Assembly (NCBI GenBank): GCA_003501385.1
Contig: DNPN01000274.1
Location: 8,356-14,472, forward strand
DNA length: 6,117 bases
DNA from: Rhizobium sp.
GTDB lineage: Bacteria; Pseudomonadota; Alphaproteobacteria; Rhizobiales; Rhizobiaceae
Direction of reading: 5' to 3'
The notes under the pieces are model-generated. The model saw only the letters and a list, made by a program, of their open reading frames with translations, ran no database searches and was not told the origin of the DNA. Made by a program: the position numbers and the translations under genes. Of the stretch, positions 1-5,580 are shown piece after piece (positions within the stretch are counted from its first letter, which is position 1; the number at the start of each line of letters is the position of its first letter).

Positions 1-332
1 ATGACCAGCAGCAGGGCGCGGACAATCTCCACGCAAGCCGCAAGACCGCCTTCCACGCACATATCAGCCACATCCTCATCGGTGCAGCAATTGCCACCGC
101 CGCGCAGGCCTGCCGCCAGAATGCGGATCAGATCACGACTGCCCAACTTGCCATGGGAAAAGCGGCTGGCCAGATCGGCCAGACTGTCAGCCGCAAATGC
201 GGTTTCCAGCTCCGCCAAGGCCCCGAGTGTGAGGCATAGAATGCGCCGCTCGCCATCAATCACCGCCTCGACTTCGCCCCGGCGGCGATTGGCGCGCATG
301 GAGGATGCCTCAGTCATCCGTCTTGTTGTCAT
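1..332 (-). CDS. GTA gp10-like tail assembly chaperone (partial, C-terminus beyond window)
   Basis: A 110-codon frame stays open from an ATG at 332 to the left edge, so the gene is incomplete at its 3' end. The protein resembles the gene-transfer-agent gp10 family, related to phage tail assembly chaperones (Phage_TAC type). In RcGTA-like clusters this protein follows the major tail protein and is thought to help tail assembly before the tape measure. Visible features are a basic N-terminus (RANRRRGEVEAVIDGERR, residues 13-30), then the LCLTLGALAELE segment (32-43) and an LRGGG turn (76-80) typical of the family. The start overlaps the upstream tail gene as ATGA, with a GAGG seven bases upstream, which suggests translational coupling. 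An internal ATG at 317 (MTEASS) is a possible alternative start, but its ribosome-binding site is poorer. The 77-100 region is unusually rich in cysteine (C82, C83, C92, C100). Family assignment is from recognised sequence pattern. Confidence 0.8.
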   Translation of the reverse strand, partial: MTTRRMTEASSMRANRRRGEVEAVIDGERRILCLTLGALAELETAFAADSLADLASRFSHGKLGSRDLIRILAAGLRGGGNCCTDEDVADMCVEGGLAACVEIVRALLLV

Positions 333-739
333 GCTACAACCTCAAAACTGATTTCACCTGCCGATTCCAAAGCAATGTCGAATTTCAATTCGCCATCATG
401 CTCGCCGGAATAATCCAGCGCGGTCACCTGAAACAGACCGGAGACATTGCCAAAACCGGGAATGACCACCTGCCAGGTCAAAATCGATCCCGCAAAAAAC
501 GCTGCCCGCACCAGCTCATCCGAGGCCTGATCCTTGAACAGGCCCGCACCCGACAACGACGCCCGCTTTGCCCCCGCCCCGGCCAACAACTCACGCCAGC
601 GCCCGGCGCTCTCAGAATCCGTCACATCGACCGTTTCCGTATTGAACGCCAGCTTGCGCGAGCGTAAGCCCGCCACCGTGACATAATCGCTGCCATTTGC
701 AATTTTCAGCAGCAGATCCTTACCCCTTTTGGCCACCAT
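329..739 (-). CDS. Phage/GTA major tail protein (TP901-1 family, gp9-like)
   Basis: This 136-residue protein is recognised as a TP901-1-type major tail protein, the subunit that polymerises into the tail tube of siphovirus-like particles; RcGTA gp9 is the counterpart. Characteristic stretches are the N-terminal KRGKDLLLKI (4-13), the conserved T-E-T-V-D-V-T-D-S-E-S segment (34-44), the W-R-E-L-L motif (48-52) and a beta-rich C-terminal half including VVIPGFGNVSGLFQVTALDYSGEHDGE (91-117, given by its key elements). The ATG at 739 was chosen because AAAGGAG lies seven bases upstream; an in-frame TTG at 760 lies before that site and is rejected. The stop overlaps the start of the gp10-like gene by four bases. 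Upstream, where g8 would be expected, lies an oppositely oriented transporter gene. This tail gene must therefore use its own promoter in the 740-895 spacer or read-through transcription across the transporter. Confidence 0.88.
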   Translation of the reverse strand: MVAKRGKDLLLKIANGSDYVTVAGLRSRKLAFNTETVDVTDSESAGRWRELLAGAGAKRASLSGAGLFKDQASDELVRAAFFAGSILTWQVVIPGFGNVSGLFQVTALDYSGEHDGELKFDIALESAGEISFEVVA

Positions 740-746
740 AATGATG

Positions 747-753
747 CTCCTTT
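747..753 (-). promoter_or_regulatory. Ribosome-binding site of the major tail gene
   Basis: AAAGGAG on the minus strand stands seven bases before the ATG at 739. It fixes that ATG as the start and excludes the in-frame TTG at 760. Confidence 0.8.
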
Positions 754-790
754 GTATCAATTGGTTTTTGAAAAAATGCCGATCTGGCGC

Positions 791-815
791 GGGTAGGATA
801 AGCGCGGGCTTACCC
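791..815. repeat. Imperfect inverted repeat in the divergent spacer
   Basis: TAAGC (799-803) and GCTTA (808-812) pair around a GCGG loop, and GGG (791-793) pairs with CCC (813-815) outside a five-base bulge. An alternative pairing is GGGTA with TACCC. It is not followed by a T tract on either strand, so a terminator is unlikely. It could be an operator or a chance structure. Confidence 0.3.
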
Positions 816-885
816 TGTCACCCAATCTTCATCGGCCGCCCCTTGGCAGACGTGGAAAAAGCTGAAAAATGAGAGGTCTCAACTC

Positions 886-889
886 AAGG
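886..889 (+). promoter_or_regulatory. Ribosome-binding site deciding the MFS start
   Basis: AAGG is followed by a six-base spacer before the ATG at 896. The earlier in-frame ATG at 869 has only an A-rich stretch with GG about 13 bases upstream, so 896 is preferred. Confidence 0.5.
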
Positions 890-895
890 CTTCCC

Positions 896-2101
896 ATGAC
901 GCTCACCCGGTTTCACCTCATTGCAGTGCTTGCCATCAGCCAGATTTTTGGCTGGGGCACATCCTTTGACATGCTGGGCGTGCTGGGCCGCACCATTGCC
1001 TCCGACCTCAACATCTCCACAGAAGTCGGCTTTTTGGGCATGACGGTAATGATGCTGACCATGGGCTTTGCCGGACCTCTCAGCGGTCGCCTTTTGGAAA
1101 AACATGGCGCGGCAAAAGTGATGGCGGCAGGCTCGGTGGTGTTTGCCTTTGGCCTTGCGCTTTTATCCCAAGCGCATGAGCCTGTGCTGTATTTCGCCGC
1201 ATGGCTTGCTATGGGCATAGGCGGCACATTTTCCCTCAGCGTGCCGTGCTATGCCGCCGTGGTTGAGCGCGAGGGGGCATCAGCCAAAAGCATGATTGGC
1301 ATTTTAATGCTGTTCACCGGCCTGTCGCCCACCATCTGCTGGCCGCTGGCCAACTGGCTGAACGGCCTGTTTGGCTGGCGCGAAACGCTGCTGGCGGCGG
1401 CGGCTTTTCATCTGGTCGTGCTCACGCCCCTGCATCTGTTTGGCCTGCCCACTGTTACGGCCCGCTCACACACGGCACAAGCGGCGGCTGACCGCGACCC
1501 CATGCCGCTGACCGCGCAGCAGCAAAAGCTGGCTATGCTGGCCCTTGCCGTGATCAGCCTCGGCTTCAGCGGGCTGACCTTTGGCGTGTCCTCCTCGCTG
1601 ATCGAGATGATGAAACAGGCCGGAGCCACGCCTGCGCTGGCGCTGCAACTGGGCTCGCTACGATCCGTCATCGGCATTTCCGCCCGCGCCGCAGATACAT
1701 TTGCCGGAAAACACGTCTCACCCATGGCCTCTGGCCTTGCCGCAACCGGGCTGATCATCGTTGCCTTTCTGGCGCTGGCCTTTGGCCAAGGCTCGACAGT
1801 GATGCTCGGTCTGTTCATTGGCGCTTACGGCTTTGGCTCTGGCCTCTCGGCCATTTCGCGCACCGTGCTGCCACTCAGCTTCTTCTCGGCCAATCGTTAT
1901 GCAGGCATTTCGGCAAAGCTCGCGCTGCCCGGCAATATCAGCACCGCCCTTTCCCCCGTGGTGGTCGCCGCCCTTCTGGATCGCGGCGGTCTGCCGCTGG
2001 TGCTTGGCTTTACGCTGCTGGTTGGCGCTCTTGTGCTGGCAGCCTTGATGATGCTGGTGATGATCCACCGCAGCAAAGCTTTGGTGACCGTTACCCCATA
2101 A
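896..2101 (+). CDS. Major facilitator superfamily (MFS) transporter
   Basis: This is a 401-residue, very hydrophobic protein with about twelve predicted membrane helices, six on each side of a central hydrophilic loop near residues 185-210. That is the normal size and layout of an MFS permease, located in the inner membrane. After helix 2 the segment GPLSGRLLEKHGAAKV (about 60-75) is a divergent form of MFS motif A. Helix 1 begins a few residues after the chosen start (MTLTRFHLIAVLAIS). The in-frame ATG at 869 would add nine residues and has a worse ribosome-binding site. The substrate cannot be told from sequence; MFS members move sugars, organic acids, drugs or metabolites, mostly by proton coupling. 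The gene is the only plus-strand gene here, sits between the DUF3168 and major tail genes, and overlaps the former tail-to-tail by 11 bases. It has no sign of decay, so it is probably functional cargo in the cluster. Confidence 0.88.
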   Translation: MTLTRFHLIAVLAISQIFGWGTSFDMLGVLGRTIASDLNISTEVGFLGMTVMMLTMGFAGPLSGRLLEKHGAAKVMAAGSVVFAFGLALLSQAHEPVLYFAAWLAMGIGGTFSLSVPCYAAVVEREGASAKSMIGILMLFTGLSPTICWPLANWLNGLFGWRETLLAAAAFHLVVLTPLHLFGLPTVTARSHTAQAAADRDPMPLTAQQQKLAMLALAVISLGFSGLTFGVSSSLIEMMKQAGATPALALQLGSLRSVIGISARAADTFAGKHVSPMASGLAATGLIIVAFLALAFGQGSTVMLGLFIGAYGFGSGLSAISRTVLPLSFFSANRYAGISAKLALPGNISTALSPVVVAALLDRGGLPLVLGFTLLVGALVLAALMMLVMIHRSKALVTVTP

Positions 2102-2504
2102 CTGCACGAAACTGCACATCAGCCACGTAAAGCGCCGTCTTTGCCTCTCGGCGGCTGACGGTTTTGGTGTGGATGATCGACACAAGTGTGGCGCTGGTCA
2201 GGGACAACGCGGCATCATGCAACAGATCACGCAGCAGATCGGCCAGCACCTCGGCCTCGCGGCGGCTGGTGGAAGACCAGGCTTGCAACGTCACCAGACT
2301 TTCCAGCAGGCGATCCCCATCGGTGGATTGATCGGTGGTTTCCATCTCGCCCACCATCAGATAGGGCTGGGAGGAGCGCAGCAGGCGGCGATCCTTGATG
2401 CCATCTGCGCCAACCATGCGCAGCAGCGTGTTGTTGCCCAGAAGCGTGCTGGTGATGGTCGTCAACAGCTCATTCACCGGGCCGGGGGTCGCTGGCATTG
2501 TCAT
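2091..2504 (-). CDS. DUF3168 tail-completion protein (GTA gp8-like tail terminator)
   Basis: This 137-residue protein matches the DUF3168 pattern, the family of RcGTA gp8 and of phage tail-completion (tail terminator) proteins that cap the tail tube and join it to the neck. Recognisable elements are the SSQPYLMVGE strand with the following TTDQST, the LQAWSSTSRREAEVLADLLRDLLHD segment (helix in the second half) and the C-terminal YVADVQFRAVMG. The ATG at 2504 is chosen because AGAGGAG lies seven bases upstream; a GTG at 2537 in the same frame would precede the ribosome-binding site. The start lies inside the 3' end of the 54-residue upstream gene, favouring coupled translation. The stop codon overlaps the end of the convergent MFS gene by 11 bases, with no terminator between them, so each gene may be affected by antisense transcription from the other. 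Confidence 0.85.
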   Translation of the reverse strand: MTMPATPGPVNELLTTITSTLLGNNTLLRMVGADGIKDRRLLRSSQPYLMVGEMETTDQSTDGDRLLESLVTLQAWSSTSRREAEVLADLLRDLLHDAALSLTSATLVSIIHTKTVSRREAKTALYVADVQFRAVMG

Positions 2505-2634
2505 GGGTGCGCTCCTCTGTCTGTTGGTTTCGCTCACTCAAACGTTTTGCGGCAGCGCGCTTTGCCGCCTCCTCACTCATGCGCCGCAGGGTGGAGGCAA
2601 GATCGGCTCCGGTGAGGGAAAAGCTCATGCTCAT
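2470..2634 (-). CDS. Small hypothetical protein (54 aa) between head-closure and tail-terminator genes
   Basis: This short gene begins at an ATG that overlaps the head-closure stop codon (ATGA), with GGAGGAG five bases upstream, and ends 35 bases inside the DUF3168 gene. The 54-residue product begins MSMSFSLTGADLASTLRR. It is predicted to be mainly one amphipathic, Ala/Arg/Lys/Glu-rich helix (about 8-36), followed by a polar, probably disordered tail. I do not recognise a family. Its place is where many siphophages carry an HK97-gp10-type protein of about 130-150 residues, but this is far shorter and I see no continuing homologous frame. The very good ribosome-binding site and tight junctions argue for real translation. 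It could be a minor neck or assembly factor, or serve mainly to couple gp7 and gp8 translation. A second ATG six bases downstream (MSFSL) is an equally plausible start. Confidence 0.65.
   Translation of the reverse strand: MSMSFSLTGADLASTLRRMSEEAAKRAAAKRLSERNQQTEERTHDNASDPRPGE
2512..2518 (-). promoter_or_regulatory. Ribosome-binding site of the DUF3168 gene
   Basis: AGAGGAG on the minus strand is spaced seven bases from the ATG at 2504. It lies inside the coding sequence of the preceding small gene and decides 2504 over the GTG at 2537. Confidence 0.8.
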
Positions 2635-2969
2635 GCCAGCTCCTCCGCACAATCCAGCACCAGAAAACGCTGGCTCTCATCCGGGTCGCGCCATGCGCGA
2701 ATGGTGAAGATGCGCGCGCCTTTAGCAAGCCGCCATCCCCGCGCCAGATCTGTGCGATGGCGAAGGGTGATGGCGTGGGTAACGGTGGCAATTTCCGCCT
2801 CGCCCTGCTCCTCACGGCTCACGGATTGCGGCTCGACCTGCGCCCAGAGTGTGGCCACATCTCGCCAGCTGCGCTCAACGCCGCCTTGGCCATCGCTGCC
2901 GTCTACCGGCTGTTGCAAGGTGAGCCGTGCGGTCATGCGGCCCGGATCGGGCATGGTGAAAGCGGCCAT
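2631..2969 (-). CDS. Phage head closure protein (GTA gp7-like)
   Basis: This 112-residue protein is of the phage head-closure / head-tail joining family, the neck ring that seals the connector after DNA packaging (RcGTA gp7 position; SPP1 gp16 and HK97 gp9 are related in role). Family signs are an N-terminal RMTARLTLQQP strand, the central W-R-D-V-A-T-L-W-A-Q-V-E-P stretch (35-47), the HAITLRHRTDLARGWRL beta region, and the C-terminal DPDESQRFLVLDCAEEL ending. The ATG at 2969 is used because AAGGAG lies six bases upstream; a TTG at 2987 precedes it and is rejected. The start shares one base with the stop of the connector gene (TGATG), and its own stop overlaps the next start as ATGA. Production is thus probably coupled to both neighbours. 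Confidence 0.87.
   Translation of the reverse strand: MAAFTMPDPGRMTARLTLQQPVDGSDGQGGVERSWRDVATLWAQVEPQSVSREEQGEAEIATVTHAITLRHRTDLARGWRLAKGARIFTIRAWRDPDESQRFLVLDCAEELA
2640..2646 (-). promoter_or_regulatory. Strong ribosome-binding site of the 54-aa gene
   Basis: GGAGGAG on the minus strand lies five bases before the ATG at 2634, within the last codons of the head-closure gene. It is the main evidence that the small gene is translated. Confidence 0.75.
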
Positions 2970-3535
2970 CACAGGCTCCTTCGGCAAAAGGGCGCGATCA
3001 GCCGTTCATAGCCCAACGGCAGAGCTGCGGGTTGATCGGTGGGAGCCACCACGCCGCGATAGGCATACATGGCCGCAACATGCAGGCTTAATGCCCGGCG
3101 CAAGGTATCTGGCACATCGGTGGCGGTGCTGTAGCCAGCGGTAAAATCAATCTCGATACCGTTGATGGGCCGCCCCGGCAGGGGAGGATTGCGCAGCCAA
3201 AGCCGTGCTGGCCGCGCCTGTCCATCCAGCAGATGATCTTGCAGTGATGCTTGAACGGCATTGCCGTTTTCATCGTAAACCGTCACGGCATCAATGATTT
3301 GCACCGGGGTTTTAGGAAGGTGAATCACCTCGCTTGCGGGCCAATCGTCGAGATAGAGCCGCAAGCTTTGCGTCATCAGGCAAAGGCCGGTTTCGGCTTC
3401 CAGATGCTGGCGGGCCGTGGTGATCAGGCTGGTGAGAAGATCATCTTCGTCATTGGTGTCGATTTTCAACTGAGCTTTGATGTCGGCAAGCGTCAGCGGC
3501 TCAACTGTGGGCGGCGTGAGGATGGTGGTGGTCAT
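2969..3535 (-). CDS. Head-tail connector protein (gp6-like / phiE125 gp8 family)
   Basis: This 188-residue protein belongs to the phage head-tail connector family (HK97 gp6-like, phiE125 gp8), the adaptor ring that binds below the portal; RcGTA gp6 is the counterpart. The N-terminal signature is clear: PLTLADIKAQLKID (13-26), then an acidic DED and LLTSLITTARQHLEAETG (32-50), the helical core that packs in the ring. The C-terminal part carries IDFTAGYSTATDVPDTLRRALSLHVAAMYAYRG, the usual G-Y followed by P-x-x-L-R-x-A-L-x-L-H-V helix. The ATG at 3535 has CAGGA about nine bases upstream. The gene starts 192 bases after the capsid stop. That gap is much larger than any other between adjacent minus-strand genes here and is largely filled by a palindromic repeat. 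Its stop overlaps the next start by one base. Confidence 0.87.
   Translation of the reverse strand: MTTTILTPPTVEPLTLADIKAQLKIDTNDEDDLLTSLITTARQHLEAETGLCLMTQSLRLYLDDWPASEVIHLPKTPVQIIDAVTVYDENGNAVQASLQDHLLDGQARPARLWLRNPPLPGRPINGIEIDFTAGYSTATDVPDTLRRALSLHVAAMYAYRGVVAPTDQPAALPLGYERLIAPFCRRSL
2976..2981 (-). promoter_or_regulatory. Ribosome-binding site of the head-closure gene
   Basis: AAGGAG on the minus strand lies six bases before the ATG at 2969, inside the end of the connector gene. It decides against the TTG at 2987. Confidence 0.75.
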
Positions 3536-3575
3536 GGTTGGGATTCCTGAGGTGGGCGTTGGAGCAAGATCGCCC

Positions 3576-3688
3576 CCCTCATCCCCCTGCCGGGACCTTC
3601 TCCCCGCTGGGGAGAAGAGACTTTACGACAGGGCTCACTTCCGGTTCTTCTCCTCAGCGGGGAGAAGGTGGCGGCAGCCGGATGAGGG
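3576..3688. repeat. RIME-like intergenic palindromic repeat in the capsid-connector gap
   Basis: Two 42-base arms (3576-3617 and 3647-3688) are inverted copies with 37 of 42 positions matching, separated by a 29-base spacer. Each arm holds its own hairpins. In the left arm, CTTCTCCCC and GGGGAGAAG form a perfect nine-pair stem around GCT; in the right arm the same stem carries one G-T wobble. A smaller hairpin with a TGCC loop has stem CCC/GGG in the left arm and, read on the opposite strand, GGC/GCC in the right arm. The 113-base size, the two-palindrome design and the CCCTCATCC border resemble the RIME class of rhizobial intergenic elements. Family naming is from memory of that class and uncertain; the structure is seen directly. 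As RNA, the hairpins could slow transcription or protect the 3' end of the capsid message. Confidence 0.8.
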
Positions 3689-3727
3689 CGTGCGAAGCCA
3701 TTTTCAGGCTATCAAAGGATATTCAAA

Positions 3728-4972
3728 TCAGCTCACAGCAAACTTGATCAACTTGATCGCCTCAAAATTCTGCACGCCACCACCCACGCGCTTGGTGGTG
3801 TAAAACAGCACATAAGGCTTGGCCGAATACGGATCACGCAGCACCCGCACGCCCATGCGATCCACCACCAGATAGCCCGCCTTAAAGTCGCCAAAGGCAA
3901 TGGAAAAAGCATTGGCGGCAATATCCGGCATGTCCTCGGCTTCAGCGATAGGGAAACCCATCAACGACGCCTGCTGGCCGGGGCCTGCGGGTGGTAGCCA
4001 GAGATAATTGCCATCAGCATCCTTGAACTTGCGGATTTCGCCTTGGGTCTTGCGGTTCATCACAAAGGTGCCGTTCTGGCGATGCCCGGCCTTGAGCGCA
4101 TAGATCGTATCCAGCAACACATCCGAAGGGCCGGAGCTGGCAAAGGCACCTGCCGCGCCCGATACCTTATAGCCAAGACTGCCCCAAGCCCAGCTGTCAT
4201 CGGCAACCGTGTTATAGGCCAAAAAGCCCTTGGGCTTATTGGTGCCATCGCCCAACACAAAGGCCGTGCCTTCCTGCTCGGCAAAGGCAATATCCACCTC
4301 GCCAGCAATCCACGCTTCCACATCCACCGCCGCATCATCCAGCAGCGATTGCGTGGCCGCTGGCATGGCGTAAAGTTCCATGGTGGGGAAGGACAGTTCC
4401 GTCAGCTGCGGCGTGTCGGTCTGCGGGCGGGCTGCGGTGTCCGCAACCCAGCCGGAGGCCATGCCGGTGGGCGCAAACGGCTTTTTCAGCACAGCACCGG
4501 ACACCTGCCGCACGGTGGCCAAACCACGAATAGGAGAGATGGAGGCAAGGCGGCGGCCAATTTCGCTGTCGGTTTCATCCGGCACCAGATAGCCACCATC
4601 GCCGGATGTGGCCATGGCCTTGGCTTCCAGATCGCGTAAAGCTGCCTCATCGCCCCGGCGGATATAGGCGTCAAAGGCGGCCTTGCGCTCAGCCGTTTCA
4701 AGGCTCACGGCACCGCCCCGACCCAGCGCTGGGCGCAGCTTTTTCAGCGCCAGTTGATCAATCACGCGGGCCTGTTCATCCATGGCCTTGTTGATGCGCT
4801 CCACCTTGTCGCGGGTGATGACATCGGCGGTCAGCTTTTGCTCGATTTCACCCAGACGCTGATCATTGGCCTGTTTGAATTCGCTGAACGCCTCCATGAA
4901 ATCATCAAAGGCAGCGGTCATGGTTTCCGGGATCGCCTTGATCTCGGGGGCGGGATTTTCTTGATTGCTCAT
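3728..4972 (-). CDS. HK97-fold major capsid protein with N-terminal delta domain (GTA gp5-like)
   Basis: This 414-residue protein forms the icosahedral shell. Residues about 15-80 are charged and heptad-like (AAFDDFMEAFSEFKQ, then RLGEIEQKL and KVERINKAMDEQARVIDQLAL), fitting a coiled-coil delta domain that acts as built-in scaffold. Residues 119-131 (AMATSGDGGYLVP) mark the start of the HK97 core, so cleavage by the neighbouring protease is expected just before, near residues 116-120 (inferred). Other family marks are WVADTAARPQTDTPQLTEL (175-193), a GEVDIAFAEQEGTAFVLGDG run leading to GTNKPKGF (243-250), FVMNRKT (303-309), LMGFPI (337-342) and AFGDFKAGYLVVDR (359-372). GAGGA eight bases before the ATG supports the start. 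The gene begins five bases after the protease stop, and its ribosome-binding site lies at the end of that gene. Length is typical of GTA and Rhizobiales phage capsids. Confidence 0.94.
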   Translation of the reverse strand: MSNQENPAPEIKAIPETMTAAFDDFMEAFSEFKQANDQRLGEIEQKLTADVITRDKVERINKAMDEQARVIDQLALKKLRPALGRGGAVSLETAERKAAFDAYIRRGDEAALRDLEAKAMATSGDGGYLVPDETDSEIGRRLASISPIRGLATVRQVSGAVLKKPFAPTGMASGWVADTAARPQTDTPQLTELSFPTMELYAMPAATQSLLDDAAVDVEAWIAGEVDIAFAEQEGTAFVLGDGTNKPKGFLAYNTVADDSWAWGSLGYKVSGAAGAFASSGPSDVLLDTIYALKAGHRQNGTFVMNRKTQGEIRKFKDADGNYLWLPPAGPGQQASLMGFPIAEAEDMPDIAANAFSIAFGDFKAGYLVVDRMGVRVLRDPYSAKPYVLFYTTKRVGGGVQNFEAIKLIKFAVS

Positions 4973-4977
4973 GGGTC

Positions 4978-5553
4978 TTATCCTCTTTTGAAGTTAGAAG
5001 TTGCCATTGCCTTTGCCGCCCGGCGCATCGCCCGCAGCAGCTCGGTTTCCTTGTCGCGGTAAAACCGCTGGTTCTTGACGTTTGAGACCCGCGCCGACGG
5101 GGCCATGGGAAAGGTGACCACGGAGATTTCCCAAAGGTCCGCCTCCAGAATACGGCGCACTCCGGTCTTGCCGTCTTGCCGTGCCTTCACCGTCTGAAAG
5201 CCGATGGACAGACCATCGAGTGCGCCGCTTTTCATCAGCGCCCGCACCTCTTCAGCGCGTTTGACACCGGGCGAAAATCGCCCCTCGACATAAAGGCCAC
5301 GGGCGTCTTCCTTCAGAGTGGTCCACACGCCAATCGGCTGGCTGGGGTCATGCTGATAGAGCATGCGAATGCCAGCAGCCCCGCGTGTTGTCAGGGAAGT
5401 GTGAAAGGCCCCCGGCTCAATCATATCGCGGCCCAGATCAACCTCGCCAAACACGCTGGCATAGCCGCTGAAAGTGCCATCACCAGCCATATCGGCCAGT
5501 GTCAGATCTGCAAATTTGCGCACAAGCCGTCCCGGCCCGCGGTAAGCGTGCAT
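4978..5553 (-). CDS. HK97-family prohead protease (GTA gp4-like)
   Basis: This 191-residue enzyme is a prohead serine protease of the HK97 / peptidase family that cleaves the capsid delta domain and itself during head maturation. The N-terminal GYASVFGEVDLGRDMIEPGAF (30-50) is the family hallmark. The likely catalytic histidine is H68 in LYQHDPSQPIG and the nucleophile S116 in LDGLSIGF. The conserved LWEISVVTFPM block (140-150) holds E142, often proposed as the third residue. A basic, probably disposable C-terminus follows (RDKETELLRAMRRAAKAM). GAGGAG six bases before the ATG at 5553 supports the start. The gene lies 27 bases after the small membrane protein gene and immediately before the capsid gene, the usual protease-capsid pairing. 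No active-site residue appears lost, so maturation should be possible. Confidence 0.94.
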   Translation of the reverse strand: MHAYRGPGRLVRKFADLTLADMAGDGTFSGYASVFGEVDLGRDMIEPGAFHTSLTTRGAAGIRMLYQHDPSQPIGVWTTLKEDARGLYVEGRFSPGVKRAEEVRALMKSGALDGLSIGFQTVKARQDGKTGVRRILEADLWEISVVTFPMAPSARVSNVKNQRFYRDKETELLRAMRRAAKAMATSNFKRG

Positions 5554-5559
5554 GAAATT

Positions 5560-5565
5560 CTCCTC
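5560..5565 (-). promoter_or_regulatory. Ribosome-binding site of the prohead protease gene
   Basis: GAGGAG on the minus strand is six bases before the ATG at 5553. It lies in the 27-base gap after the membrane protein gene. Confidence 0.75.
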
Positions 5566-5580
5566 AATTGTTTGAAATGA

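Larger units (their letters stand above)
740..895. other. Divergent intergenic spacer between tail gene and MFS transporter
   Basis: These 156 bases separate two divergently transcribed genes and should contain the transporter promoter and, possibly, one for the tail gene. No strong sigma-70 match is visible. On the plus strand TTGGCA (843-848), a 16-base spacer and AAAAAT (865-870) form a weak promoter candidate that would give a short leader before the ATG at 896. An A/T tract palindrome (TTTTTGAAAAA) lies near 764-774, close to the tail gene. A GC-rich imperfect inverted repeat at 791-815 lies between the two. Any regulatory role is inference. Confidence 0.4.

Noticed and set aside
1..351. 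Plus-strand open frame at the left edge
   Set aside because: Its product is Ser/Arg/Pro-rich and without pattern, while the minus strand gives a gp10-like protein with a coupled start.
791..815. Intrinsic terminator in the divergent spacer
   Set aside because: The stem is short with a bulge and no T tract follows it on either strand.
1408..2185. Minus-strand open frames inside the MFS gene, which could have bridged the g8-g9 gap
   Set aside because: They have no family pattern and lie opposite a clear 12-helix permease. No minus-strand structural gene is hidden there.
2395..3144. Long plus-strand open frame (249 codons) across the connector, head-closure and DUF3168 genes
   Set aside because: It lies opposite three recognisable structural genes, has low-complexity Ser/Arg-rich translation and no family pattern, so it is a shadow of GC-rich coding sequence.
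3576..3688. CRISPR array or intrinsic terminator as explanation for the repeat
   Set aside because: There are only two inverted arms rather than several direct repeats with spacers, and neither strand has a T tract after the hairpins.
3536..3803. Plus-strand frames reading through the palindromic repeat
   Set aside because: The translations come from repeat sequence and the opposite strand of the capsid 3' end, with no sign of coding selection.
4043..4639. Plus-strand open frame (198 codons) opposite the capsid gene
   Set aside because: The minus strand encodes a clear HK97-fold capsid here. The plus-strand product is Gly/Arg/His-rich with no recognisable fold.
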